A stretch of DNA of 38,677 nt, taken from positions 1 to 38,677 of the forward strand of contig CALGZB010000228.1 in the NCBI GenBank assembly GCA_937934655.1. Direction: 5' to 3'. Numbering within the stretch: position 1 is the first letter of the stretch; every line of letters begins with the position of its first letter. This DNA is from an uncultured Acidimicrobiales bacterium. GTDB taxonomy: Bacteria > Actinomycetota > Acidimicrobiia > Acidimicrobiales > SHLQ01. The notes beneath the pieces are model-generated. The model saw nothing but the letters and a program-made list of their open reading frames with translations. It did not search any database and was not told where the DNA came from. The translations under genes and the position numbers were made by a program. Positions 30,573 through 38,231 of the stretch are shown one piece after another.

Positions 30573-31889
30573 TTACTTGCGGGTGACCTGCACCGGAAGG
30601 TTTGCGTAGCCGTTGACGAATGAGGAGAACGTGCGATCAGGCTCGCCCTTTGTCTCGATCCGTTCGAAGCGTTGCAGCACTTCTTCCCACAGAACCCGAA
30701 GCTGCATCTCGGCCAAGCGGCTTCCCATACAAAAGTGCACGCCATAACCGAACGAGAGGTGACGGTCCGCGTTTGGCCGATTGATGTCGATGGCTTCGGC
30801 GTTCTCGAAGTGCTCTTCGTCGCGGTTGGCCGAGACGTACCACATGAGCAACTGGTCGTCTTTGAGGATCTGCTTTCCGCCGAGTTCGGTGTCGTGGTTG
30901 GCGGTACGTCGCATGTAGGCGAGGGGTGTCTGCCAGCGGATGATTTCGGGGACCATGTTGGGTACGAGCGACGGATCGGCGATGAGTTGGTCGTACTGAT
31001 CCGGGTACTTGTTCAGGCCGTGGACACTCCCGGTCATGGTGTTTCGGGTGGTGTCGTTGCCGCCGACGATGAGGAGAAGGAGGTTGCCGAGGTGGGTAAC
31101 CGTGGGCATGTTCTTCGTTGCCTCGCCGTGCACCAGCATCGACACGAGGTCGTCGCCCGGGTTGTGAAGGCGCTCCTCCCAGAGGCGTTCGAAGTATCGA
31201 ACACACTCGACCATTTCGTCGCGCTTTTGATCCATCGACTCAACGACGCCGCCGGGCTCAGGAATAGCGAACACGATGTCGGACCAACGGGTGAGAAGGC
31301 GACGGTCCTCGAACGGGAAGTCGAAGAGCGTGGCGAGCATCATCGTGGTGAGCTCGATGGAGACCGTGTCGACCCAGTCGAACGTTTCCCCCTCGGGGAG
31401 TGCCTCGAGGATGTCGATGGTGCGTTCGCGGATGAGGGGTTCGATGTTACGGAGGTTCTTCGGAGCCGAGATGCCGCGGACCGTATTGCGCTGTTCGGTT
31501 TGGGTCGGCGGGTCCATCGCGATGAACGAGACGATTTCGGGGCCGTCTTCGGGGATGTCGGCGACCGGTTGACCAAGCGTGATGCCGCTGTCGGAGGAGA
31601 AGGTCCGCCAGTCGCCATCGACCGCTCGGACATCGTCGTACTTGGTGATCGACCAGTAGCGGCCAGAGGTCTCGAGCTCGTTGAAGTGAACGGGGTCTTC
31701 GGAGCGCAACCGGGCGAAATGATCCTGCCAACGGTGCTCGCGAAATAGGTGGGGGTTGAGCGGATTGATGTCCTCGACGGCGAGATCAGATGCGGCCGGG
31801 ACGTCCGCAGCGTTCTCGGCCTGTTCCTGGTCGGGGCTGCGCAGGCTGAAGGCTTCACCGAGGTCGTCGGCAGTGGTGGATTCGCTCAT
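30573..31889 (-). CDS. Cytochrome P450
   Basis: A 438-aa bacterial cytochrome P450. The heme-thiolate loop is FGYGVHFCMGSRLAE with C387, the K-helix ExxR is EIIRW, and the I-helix segment is VGGNDTTRN with Asn where Gly/Ala is usual. It hydroxylates a small hydrophobic substrate with electrons from a ferredoxin and reductase, which are not encoded nearby. The layout is close to actinobacterial class I enzymes that oxidise sterol or terpenoid side chains, but the family number is not certain. The ATG at 31889 has AGGAG 5 nt upstream, which rejects the longer start at 31925. Confidence 0.92.
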   Translation of the reverse strand: MSESTTADDLGEAFSLRSPDQEQAENAADVPAASDLAVEDINPLNPHLFREHRWQDHFARLRSEDPVHFNELETSGRYWSITKYDDVRAVDGDWRTFSSDSGITLGQPVADIPEDGPEIVSFIAMDPPTQTEQRNTVRGISAPKNLRNIEPLIRERTIDILEALPEGETFDWVDTVSIELTTMMLATLFDFPFEDRRLLTRWSDIVFAIPEPGGVVESMDQKRDEMVECVRYFERLWEERLHNPGDDLVSMLVHGEATKNMPTVTHLGNLLLLIVGGNDTTRNTMTGSVHGLNKYPDQYDQLIADPSLVPNMVPEIIRWQTPLAYMRRTANHDTELGGKQILKDDQLLMWYVSANRDEEHFENAEAIDINRPNADRHLSFGYGVHFCMGSRLAEMQLRVLWEEVLQRFERIETKGEPDRTFSSFVNGYANLPVQVTRK

Positions 31890-31916
31890 CTTGGCTCCTG
31901 GTGGACGTGGGCTCAG

Positions 31917-31932
31917 GTTACTCATAGGTAAC
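31917..31932. promoter_or_regulatory. Palindrome upstream of P450 gene
   Basis: GTTAC-TCATAG-GTAAC is a perfect 5-bp inverted repeat about 30 bases before the P450 start. It is a candidate operator of unknown binding protein. Confidence 0.3.
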
Positions 31933-31967
31933 GCGAACCCACGAAATTCGGCGAGTCACAAGGACGG

Positions 31968-32411
31968 TCAGATATAGCTAATGATTTCGTATTCGATGCC
32001 GTCGTGGTCGTCGAAGTAGAAACGTCGTCCCGGCTCGTAATCGGCCCTTGTGTGGATCTCATAGCCCGACTCGATGACCCGACGTTCTGCTTCGTCGAGG
32101 TCGTCGACGACGAGTCCCACATGGTTGAGGCCGCCCAGGTCGGTGCGCCGTGCCGTGGCGCTGGGGTGCTTGGGGGTGGTGTAGATGGCGAGGTAGTCGT
32201 CGCCGAGACCGGGGAGTCCGACGTGCACGGTATGCCCGCCGAGCTTTGATGCCCCCTTCCATCTGATGGCCCAGCCGAACAGGTCGGTAAGCATGGCAGC
32301 GGTCTTTTCCGGGTCGGCGACGGTGATGTTGATGTGTTCGAGCCTCGTAGTGAGGGGGGTAATCGTTGGGTTAGTGGCGGTGTTGTTCGTTGACTGCATC
32401 TGTGTGTTCAT
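31968..32411 (-). CDS. VOC/glyoxalase family protein, divergent from soxR
   Basis: A 147-aa vicinal-oxygen-chelate (glyoxalase/bleomycin-resistance-like) protein with two beta-alpha-beta-beta-beta units. Candidate metal ligands are the His of LEHINITV, the His of LNHVGLVV and the Glu of IEYEIISYI. Members include glyoxalases, extradiol dioxygenases and antibiotic-binding proteins, so the reaction is unclear; detoxification of an electrophile fits the SoxR context. The ATG at 32411 is fixed by the promoter: -10 TACAAC ends 6 nt before it. The next gene downstream, P450, is 78 bases away. The N-terminal 20 residues are polar and probably disordered. Confidence 0.85.
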   Translation of the reverse strand: MNTQMQSTNNTATNPTITPLTTRLEHINITVADPEKTAAMLTDLFGWAIRWKGASKLGGHTVHVGLPGLGDDYLAIYTTPKHPSATARRTDLGGLNHVGLVVDDLDEAERRVIESGYEIHTRADYEPGRRFYFDDHDGIEYEIISYI

Positions 32412-32417
32412 ATCTCT

Positions 32418-32448
32418 GTTGTACAATCTCAAGTAATGTTGAGATCAA
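32418..32448 (-). promoter_or_regulatory. SoxR-type promoter with 19-bp spacer for VOC gene
   Basis: On the minus strand TTGATC (-35, 32443-32448) and TACAAC (-10, 32418-32423) are 19 bp apart. That overlong spacer is the hallmark of MerR-family-activated promoters. The palindrome at 32426-32445 lies between the two boxes. Confidence 0.7.
32426..32445. promoter_or_regulatory. SoxR box
   Basis: ATCTCAA-GTAATG-TTGAGAT has perfect 7-bp arms. Its 18-bp core TCTCAAGTAATGTTGAGA closely matches the E. coli soxS operator CCTCAAGTTAACTTGAGG. It overlaps the soxR start codon, so SoxR may also limit its own synthesis. Confidence 0.75.
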
Positions 32449-32918
32449 GGGATTCTTCAGACAATTTGCTGGCGATCGGCGCGGTTGCCGAACGGACGGG
32501 CCTAGCGATCTCTGCGGTGAGGTTCTATGAGGAGATCGGCCTCGTCTCAGCCGAGCGAGCACCTTCGGGTCATCGTCGCTTTCGGCGCAGCACCATTCGT
32601 CGGCTGTCGTTCATCCGGATCTGTCAGAAACTCGGGTACAGCCTCGACGAAATTCGCGATCGGCTCGACACCTTGCCGAACGGCCGCACGCCCACCGAGG
32701 CCGATTGGAACGCGATGGCGCAGAGCTTTCGCATCGAAATCGACGAGCGCATCTCCGGACTCCAACAACTGCGCGACAAGGTCGACGGTTGCATTGGGTG
32801 TGGCTGCCTGTCGCTTGACCGGTGCGCAATCTGGAACGCAGCGGATACCGCAGCCGAGCTCGGTGACGGCCCTCGCTGGCTTCTCGGAGACCAACCGACA
32901 CCTCGAGGAACGACATGA
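32436..32918 (+). CDS. soxR: Redox-sensitive transcriptional activator SoxR
   Basis: A 160-aa MerR-family regulator with a full SoxR signature. The HTH reads IGAVAERTGLAISAVRFYEEIGLV. The [2Fe-2S] ligands are C119, C122, C124 and C130 (CIGCGCLSLDRC), spaced CX2CXCX5C. The numbering agrees with E. coli SoxR. Oxidation by redox-cycling compounds, superoxide or NO activates it at promoters with long spacers. The divergent VOC promoter has a 19-bp spacer and a SoxR box, so that gene is the direct local target. The TGA overlaps the ATG of the next gene (ATGA). Confidence 0.95.
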   Translation: MLRSRDSSDNLLAIGAVAERTGLAISAVRFYEEIGLVSAERAPSGHRRFRRSTIRRLSFIRICQKLGYSLDEIRDRLDTLPNGRTPTEADWNAMAQSFRIEIDERISGLQQLRDKVDGCIGCGCLSLDRCAIWNAADTAAELGDGPRWLLGDQPTPRGTT

Positions 32919-33751
32919 CCAAACGTCGCCCAAGGAAACCTGTCGATGCCTACTTCCGTGGGCTTCCTGGACGCTGGCGTCCGGGTCCGAAGGGAAAGAA
33001 GAGCGATGACTCGCTCGAGCCGCGGATTCTCGAGAAGGGTCTGGCTCTCGAAGCGGAGACGGGGCACAAGGTCGTGTGCTGGTGCGAGGAGTGTGGCGTT
33101 GTTATCGCTCGGATCGAGGGCAACTCCTCGGGTGACGATCACATCTTGGGTCGCGTCGAGGGAACCGAGTGGGAGTGGTCGGAGCCGCTCGGCGCCGACC
33201 TACTTGCCGCTCCGGTTGGCGATCATCGACACGACGACGACGTCGAAGCTGGGCTCATCCGCTGGTACCGGTTGCGGGCGATCGGCACCTGGAAGGAGGC
33301 TCGGGTTTCGACGGTGCCCGAGATGCTCGCAAACCACCCGAGCCTTACCCGCGGAGGCCATCCGGTTCCGTCGTTGGCTGCGATGAACGACGCGCTACTC
33401 AGGGGGCGCCACGATCCTCCCCGGTCGGCAGGAATCGAGTTTCCGCCATTGCAGTTCGATCCAGAGGCTTGGCCAGAGCTCAGGCTCGAAATCATCTTGC
33501 GGAGGCCTGCACTCGTGGAAACCGAAATACCCGCCGGGGTGGTGACGATGGCAGCGCTCGATCAATGGTGGGACGACAAGCTCAACTCATTTACCGAGGC
33601 CGCTCGTGCGCACCACCGGGGCCTCATCCTGTCTGCCGGTTTCGATATGGACGGACTGGAGTACGACTCGCCGGAATGGTGGGCGGCGTTGGCGAAGGTG
33701 AACGCGCTCATGGCCAATACGCTCCTCGTGCTTGAGGGCTACGACAGCTAG
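32915..33751 (+). CDS. Hypothetical protein coupled to soxR
   Basis: A 278-aa protein with no family I recognise. It begins with a basic Arg/Lys/Pro-rich lead (TKRRPRKPVDAYFRGLPGRW). A small cluster HKVVCWCEECGVV (H51, C55, C57, C60) may bind a metal or Fe-S, although no other Cys is present. The middle and C-terminal parts are acidic, Trp-rich and probably mixed alpha/beta with WYRLRAIGTWKEARVSTVPEML. No signal peptide or membrane helix is seen. It shares an ATGA overlap with soxR, so it is made together with SoxR. It could modulate SoxR or respond to the same redox stress; this is inference only. Confidence 0.72.
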   Translation: MTKRRPRKPVDAYFRGLPGRWRPGPKGKKSDDSLEPRILEKGLALEAETGHKVVCWCEECGVVIARIEGNSSGDDHILGRVEGTEWEWSEPLGADLLAAPVGDHRHDDDVEAGLIRWYRLRAIGTWKEARVSTVPEMLANHPSLTRGGHPVPSLAAMNDALLRGRHDPPRSAGIEFPPLQFDPEAWPELRLEIILRRPALVETEIPAGVVTMAALDQWWDDKLNSFTEAARAHHRGLILSAGFDMDGLEYDSPEWWAALAKVNALMANTLLVLEGYDS

Positions 33752-33782
33752 CGCAAGCTAGGGAGCGCGTCCCTCGTAGAGG

Positions 33783-33788
33783 TACCCT
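33783..33788 (+). promoter_or_regulatory. -10 box of a leaderless promoter (L-serine dehydratase gene)
   Basis: TACCCT lies 6 nt before the ATG at 33795. There is no Shine-Dalgarno sequence and no clear -35. Confidence 0.4.
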
Positions 33789-33794
33789 CGGCCT

Positions 33795-35330
33795 ATGCCC
33801 GAACTCATCGCTTCTGTCTTTAACGATGTGATTGGCCCGATCATGCGGGGTCCGTCGAGCTCGCACTCGGCGGCATCGGTGCGGATCGGCCGACTCATCC
33901 ACGACCTGTTCGACGGGGTTCCCGATCGGGTCGATATCAGCTACGACACCCTGGGTTCGCTCGCTACTACACATGAGAGTCAAGGCACCGACATGGGGCT
34001 CTATGGCGGACTCATGGGATGGGAAGCCGACGATCCGCGTTTGCCGGGTTCTCCCGAAGAGCTTGTTAGTCGTGGCACCGCCATCACGATCACCAAGTCC
34101 GAACTGGGCGACGAACACCCCAACACCTACCGGCTCGATGTTGGTAGGGGCGACGAGAAGCATCAGATCGTTGCGCTATCCACGGGCGGCGGAATCATCG
34201 AAGTCGTCGAGATCGATGGCAACGAGGTTCGGCTATTTGGCGACTACGTCACCACGGTGATCTTCACGAACGGATCAGCCGATGCTGAGAAGATTGTCGA
34301 GCTCGAGATGGCCGACAGCTGGTCCACCTCGGGAGACCTCATTCTTGCGCTCTCGCAGAAGCCACTCGACGCGGCGGCGCTTGCGGCGGCGGATGGGGTC
34401 GCATCGGTTCGTACTCTCCGCGCAGTGCTTCCGGTGCTGTCACGTCCGGAGCTTGTGGTTCCCTTCAACCATTCGTCAGAGATGCGGGGCGATCTCGATC
34501 ATGCGCCGCTTTCCGAATGGGCACTTGCGTACGAGTGTGCCCGCGGCGGTATCGAGGTGGAGCAAGCGCTCTCCCAAGCACATCGACTTCTGGGGATCAT
34601 GCGCACGGGCGTCGAGACCGGCATTGCTGGCACCGAGTACGCCGACCGGATCCTTGGCTGGCAGTCGGGCAATTTCGCGACGATGACGCAGGCTGGGTCG
34701 CTTCTCGATGGCGGCATTCTCAACCAGATGATCATCTACGTCACCGCGCTTATGGAAGCGAAGAGTGCCATGGAGGTCATCGTTGCCGCTCCAACTGCCG
34801 GTGCCTGTGCAACCTTCCCTGGGGCGTTGCTGGCAACGATCGATGCGGTCGAGGCCGATGATGAAGCGGCCGCTCGTGCCCTTCTGGCCGGTGGGCTTAT
34901 CGGTGTGTTCGTTACCAACCGGTCGAGCTTTGCCGCCGAGGTGGGCGGCTGTCAGGCCGAGACAGGGGCCGGGGCAGCAATGGCAGCAGCAGCGCTGGTT
35001 GAACTTGGCGGAGGGTCGGCGTCTCGATCGCTCTCGGCGGCGAGCCAAGCAATTCAGAACGTCCTCGGACTGATCTGTGATCCGGTAGGTAACCGAGTCG
35101 AGGCGCCTTGCCTCGGGCGAAACGTCAGTGGAGCCGCCAACGCACTCAGCTGCGCCAACATGGCGCTAGCCGGCTACGACCACGTAGTGCCGTTCGACGA
35201 AGTCCTCGACGCCCACCGCTCAGTGAGCGAGTTAATGGCGAGAGAGCTCCGGTGCACCGGACTCGGCGGACTAGCAATCACACCAACCGCCCAAAAGATT
35301 GAACTCGACCTAAAAAGACACCGCAAGTAA
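33795..35330 (+). CDS. sdaA: L-serine ammonia-lyase, iron-sulfur type, fused beta-alpha
   Basis: A 511-aa L-serine dehydratase of the fused type. Residues 1-210 are the beta-like domain (VIGPIMRGPSSSHSAASVRIGR; the SSSH segment is the family hallmark). Residues about 230-500 are the alpha-like catalytic domain with GWQSGNFATMTQAGSLLDG, APTAGACATFPGALL, and three Cys that fit the [4Fe-4S] ligands: GGCQAETGAG, GLICDPVGN and EAPCLGRN. It converts L-serine to pyruvate and ammonia in the cytosol with an oxygen-sensitive cluster. The ATG at 33795 has TACCCT 6 nt upstream. It is a standalone gene. Confidence 0.92.
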   Translation: MPELIASVFNDVIGPIMRGPSSSHSAASVRIGRLIHDLFDGVPDRVDISYDTLGSLATTHESQGTDMGLYGGLMGWEADDPRLPGSPEELVSRGTAITITKSELGDEHPNTYRLDVGRGDEKHQIVALSTGGGIIEVVEIDGNEVRLFGDYVTTVIFTNGSADAEKIVELEMADSWSTSGDLILALSQKPLDAAALAAADGVASVRTLRAVLPVLSRPELVVPFNHSSEMRGDLDHAPLSEWALAYECARGGIEVEQALSQAHRLLGIMRTGVETGIAGTEYADRILGWQSGNFATMTQAGSLLDGGILNQMIIYVTALMEAKSAMEVIVAAPTAGACATFPGALLATIDAVEADDEAAARALLAGGLIGVFVTNRSSFAAEVGGCQAETGAGAAMAAAALVELGGGSASRSLSAASQAIQNVLGLICDPVGNRVEAPCLGRNVSGAANALSCANMALAGYDHVVPFDEVLDAHRSVSELMARELRCTGLGGLAITPTAQKIELDLKRHRK

Positions 35331-35420
35331 GGGCAGAGGCGTGCTGCAATCCTGACGTAAATCACCTAAGCGGATCGTTGGTCCTAAGCATCTACTTACC
35401 ATGAGCGACCTATCGCAGGA

Positions 35421-35924
35421 GTGGCACGGCGCGTGGCGAGAGACGAAAAATGGATCGAAGCTGAGTGCGTGCGGGTCTACCAACCGCTTGTGCGCGCCAT
35501 GATCCTTTATGCCGGTGATCGTGAGGTCGGAGAGGACGCGGCTCACGATGCTCTCGTGAGGCTTGTGATGGAGCTTCGAGCAGGAAAGACGATTGAGAAC
35601 CCCGCCGGCTGGGCGTATCGGGTGGGAACGAACCGAGTCCATCGTGTTGCGCGAAGACGGGGAATTCGAAACCGACTCGACCCGGGACCCAAGCCTGCGT
35701 CGGAGTTCGACATCGCAGACGGCATCGTCCTTCGCCGTGCGCTTGCTCGGCTTCCGAAACGTCAGCGGGCAGCAGTAGTCGCTCGCTACGAACTTGGGTT
35801 GTCAGTTCGCGAGGCCGCAGCATCATTGGGCTGCAGCGAGGGAACAATTCGAGCCTTAACTCATCAAGGTGCGACGGCGCTTCGAGCTGATCGGTCGCTC
35901 AAGGAAGGGAGACAACGTGATTGA
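35421..35924 (+). CDS. ECF-like sigma factor
   Basis: A 167-aa sigma-70-family protein with only regions 2 and 4. Region 2 spans VYQPLVRAMILYAGDREVGEDAAHDALVRLVMEL and ENPAGWAYRVGTNRVHRVARRRG. Region 4 spans LARLPKRQRAAVVARYELGLSVREAAASLGCSEGTIRALTHQGATALR. It would redirect RNA polymerase in response to a signal. A membrane MltG-like protein is encoded immediately after it, overlapping by 8 bases, in the place where an anti-sigma factor is normally found. The start is uncertain: GTG 35421, or GTG 35433 with GGAG about 11 nt before it. Confidence 0.85.
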   Translation: MARRVARDEKWIEAECVRVYQPLVRAMILYAGDREVGEDAAHDALVRLVMELRAGKTIENPAGWAYRVGTNRVHRVARRRGIRNRLDPGPKPASEFDIADGIVLRRALARLPKRQRAAVVARYELGLSVREAAASLGCSEGTIRALTHQGATALRADRSLKEGRQRD

Positions 35925-36894
35925 TCCGGAGATTCAGGAGATATTTTCCAACAACAGCGCAGAAATCTCACCGCTACGGAGTGTCGAGCTTGAAGCGATT
36001 CTCAGCAGGGCGGCGAGAAAGAGCGAGCATGAGAAGACCCGCCGTCGGGTCCTCGTTGCTGGGGGCGGAGCCCTCGCAGTAGCTGGGTCGGTCTGGTTTT
36101 TCTCGCCGCCAAGTGACCCGGTGGATGTGCGAGTCGCCGAAACAGTGTTAACGACCGCAACCACCTCGACAGTGGTGGGCGTTTCACCGACCAACATCCA
36201 GATTCCCGAGGGTCTTTGGATGTCCGAGATGCTTCCCTTGATCGCCCAGCAGGTTGAAGGACTAACCGAGGCCGAGCTCAGAGCTGTTCTTGATGAGGAA
36301 GGGATCGTGTCGTCCTACCGGCCGTCCAACTCGGACAGCTGGGAAGGTCTCCTTCACCCGGGTGACTATCGGTTCGAGGGTCCGGTTCGTGCGCAGGATG
36401 TGCTGGCGAAGATGTCGGACGAGTTTTCGGAAGTGGCTGGTGAACTTGGATATGAGGAAGCGGAGAGCCGAACCGGGTATTCGCCGTACGAAGTTCTTAC
36501 CATCGCATCGATGATTGAAGCGGAAAACGGCACCGGCGGCGACCGGGCAAGGATCGCTCGCGTTATCTACAACCGCCTTGCGCTCGACGTGCCCGTAGGG
36601 ATCGATTCAACATTCAACTACCAGCGACAAGATCGTGAGTTGGAAGTGACTCAATCGGTTCTGGAAACGGACACGCCCTATAATCTGAGAATCCGAACCG
36701 GCCTGCCTCCGACCCCGATAGCGGCCCCCAGCCGTGAGTCTCTCGAGGCGGCACTCAATCCAGCAGATGGTGATTGGATCTTCTATCTGTTGGCCGATGC
36801 CGATGGCGGCTACTTCTTTACTGAAGACAGCGACGAGTTCTTGGCCCAGAAAGAGAAGTCTCGGGAGCTCGGACTTTTACCGGACGCCGACTGA
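35917..36894 (+). CDS. MltG-type endolytic transglycosylase with cytosolic N-terminal segment
   Basis: A 325-aa single-pass membrane protein. Residues 1-44 are cytosolic, helical and charged (MIDPEIQEIF through SVELEAILSRAARKSEHEKTRRR). A membrane helix covers about 45-62. The outside part is MltG/YceG-like: IQIPEGLWMSEMLPLIAQQV and GLLHPGDYRFEG (LysM-like part), then TIASMIEAENGTG with the putative catalytic E201, NRLALDVPVGIDSTF, RTGLPPTPIAAPS and LEAALNPADGDWIF. MltG cuts nascent peptidoglycan glycan strands. The GTG at 35917 has GGGAG 5 nt upstream and overlaps the sigma gene by 8 bases. The N-terminal segment sits where an anti-sigma domain would be. Confidence 0.87.
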   Translation: MIDPEIQEIFSNNSAEISPLRSVELEAILSRAARKSEHEKTRRRVLVAGGGALAVAGSVWFFSPPSDPVDVRVAETVLTTATTSTVVGVSPTNIQIPEGLWMSEMLPLIAQQVEGLTEAELRAVLDEEGIVSSYRPSNSDSWEGLLHPGDYRFEGPVRAQDVLAKMSDEFSEVAGELGYEEAESRTGYSPYEVLTIASMIEAENGTGGDRARIARVIYNRLALDVPVGIDSTFNYQRQDRELEVTQSVLETDTPYNLRIRTGLPPTPIAAPSRESLEAALNPADGDWIFYLLADADGGYFFTEDSDEFLAQKEKSRELGLLPDAD

Positions 36895-36923
36895 GGTGTG
36901 GCGCCGGAGGCGGAACAATCAAG

Positions 36924-38132
36924 TCAGCCGCGGGGTACGTCGATCCAGGGGATATCTTTGTCGACGCGTGGTTCGCCGGGGAGGCCGAGGACCTGTTCGC
37001 CGAGGATGTTCTTCATGACTTCGGTGGTGCCACCTTCGATGGTGTTGGCACGTGCGCGGAGGAATGCGTAGCCGATGCTGGTGCCGGTCAGGTCGGTGGA
37101 TTCTGGGCGGCGGAACGTGTAGTCGTAGTCGACCTGGCCGGCCATTCCTTGTAAATCGACCGCCTTTTCGAAGATGTCCTGGTTGAGAATGGCGCCCACT
37201 GCCTTGCCCACTGAACCTTCGGGTCCGGGGTTGCCAGTTTTTGCGGCCTGCGCGGCACGCATGTTGGTGAGGCGGAGAACTTCGGCCCGCACCCAGAGCG
37301 CCATGACGTCGTCGCGGGCTGACTCTGAATCGACCTTGTTGCTGTCCTTGAAGACGTCGACGAGGTAGCTGATGGGGCCGCTGCCGACCTTCGGTGCGCC
37401 GCCGCCGCCTCCGCTGCCACCGATTGCGGTGCGCTCGTTCATGAGGGTCGTGAGGGCAGCTCGCCAGCCTTCGCCTTCGGCGCCGATGCGACAGGAGTCA
37501 GGGACCCGGACGTCGGTCATGAAGACTTCGTTGAATTCGGCTTCACCGGTAATTTGGCGAAGTGGCTGAACGTCGACGCCCGGTGCCTTCATGTCGAGCG
37601 CGAAGTAGGTCATGCCGCGGTGTTTGCGAACGTTGGGATCGGTGCGGGTGACCAGCATTCCCCAGTCGGCAACGTGGGCCAGCGTGTTCCAAACCTTCTG
37701 GCCGTTGACGATCCACTCGTCGCCGTCCTTGAGAGCCTTGGTGCCGAGTCCGGCGAAGTCCGAGCCAGCGCCAGGTTCGGAGAACAGTTGGCACCACTTC
37801 TCTTCACCGGTGAACATCGGGCGAAGGAATCGTTCTTTCACAGCGTCGTCGCCGTGCGTGAGGATGGTTGGCCCGGCGAGGAACATGAAGAACTGCGCGG
37901 GGTCCATTGAGGGAGCGCCAGCCTCGGCGAGTCGTTTGTTGACGATCTTTTGAAGCTGCGGGCTGAGGCCCATGCCGCCGAAACCCTTTTCGTGCATGAC
38001 CCACGCGAGCCCGGCGTCGAACTGGTGACCACGGAACTCGGTGTAGCTCTCGGTCTTGGGATCGTGGGCGGCGAGGAGGGTGTCGAGGGCGGCCTCGACC
38101 TGTTGTGCGTCAGCGCTAGTCATAGGCGACAT
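36924..38132 (-). CDS. Acyl-CoA dehydrogenase family protein
   Basis: A 402-aa flavoprotein with the acyl-CoA dehydrogenase fold: an N-terminal helical domain, the middle strand domain CQLFSEPGAGSDFAGLGTKA with NGQKVWNT, and a C-terminal helical domain with ARANTIEGGTTEVMKNILGEQVLGLP. The GGTTEVMKN segment lies where the FAD-binding and dimer loop is expected. The catalytic Glu/Asp for alpha-proton abstraction is not obvious here. It would introduce a double bond in an acyl-CoA and pass electrons to ETF. I chose the ATG at 38132 (MSPM); a second ATG lies at 38123. It is divergent from the partial amidohydrolase. Confidence 0.9.
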   Translation of the reverse strand: MSPMTSADAQQVEAALDTLLAAHDPKTESYTEFRGHQFDAGLAWVMHEKGFGGMGLSPQLQKIVNKRLAEAGAPSMDPAQFFMFLAGPTILTHGDDAVKERFLRPMFTGEEKWCQLFSEPGAGSDFAGLGTKALKDGDEWIVNGQKVWNTLAHVADWGMLVTRTDPNVRKHRGMTYFALDMKAPGVDVQPLRQITGEAEFNEVFMTDVRVPDSCRIGAEGEGWRAALTTLMNERTAIGGSGGGGGAPKVGSGPISYLVDVFKDSNKVDSESARDDVMALWVRAEVLRLTNMRAAQAAKTGNPGPEGSVGKAVGAILNQDIFEKAVDLQGMAGQVDYDYTFRRPESTDLTGTSIGYAFLRARANTIEGGTTEVMKNILGEQVLGLPGEPRVDKDIPWIDVPRG

Positions 38133-38163
38133 ACTGCCAGTTCTTCCAGCGATTCGTTTAACC

Positions 38164-38175
38164 CACCGGTCGGTG
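38164..38175. promoter_or_regulatory. Candidate operator between acyl-CoA dehydrogenase and amidohydrolase
   Basis: CACCG-GT-CGGTG is a perfect 5-bp inverted repeat, with outer bases extending to ACCGGTCGGT-like text. TetR-type sites of this kind control acyl-CoA genes in actinobacteria. It lies about 32 bases upstream of the acyl-CoA dehydrogenase start. Confidence 0.35.
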
Positions 38176-38220
38176 ACTTCGCTGGTGCAACGGCTTTCGA
38201 CGAGGCGAAAGCGCAAGGCG

Positions 38221-38226
38221 TAGGGT
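38221..38226 (+). promoter_or_regulatory. -10 box of a leaderless promoter (partial amidohydrolase)
   Basis: TAGGGT lies 5 nt before the ATG at 38232. No Shine-Dalgarno sequence is present. Confidence 0.35.
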
Positions 38227-38231
38227 GCCCC

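Noticed and set aside
30672-31748. A 358-aa open frame on the plus strand.
   Set aside because: It is antisense to the P450 gene with its heme-binding signature.
35401-35502. A 33-codon frame beginning ATG just before the sigma factor.
   Set aside because: It is out of frame with the sigma gene and has no supporting homology; a leader peptide is possible but unsupported.
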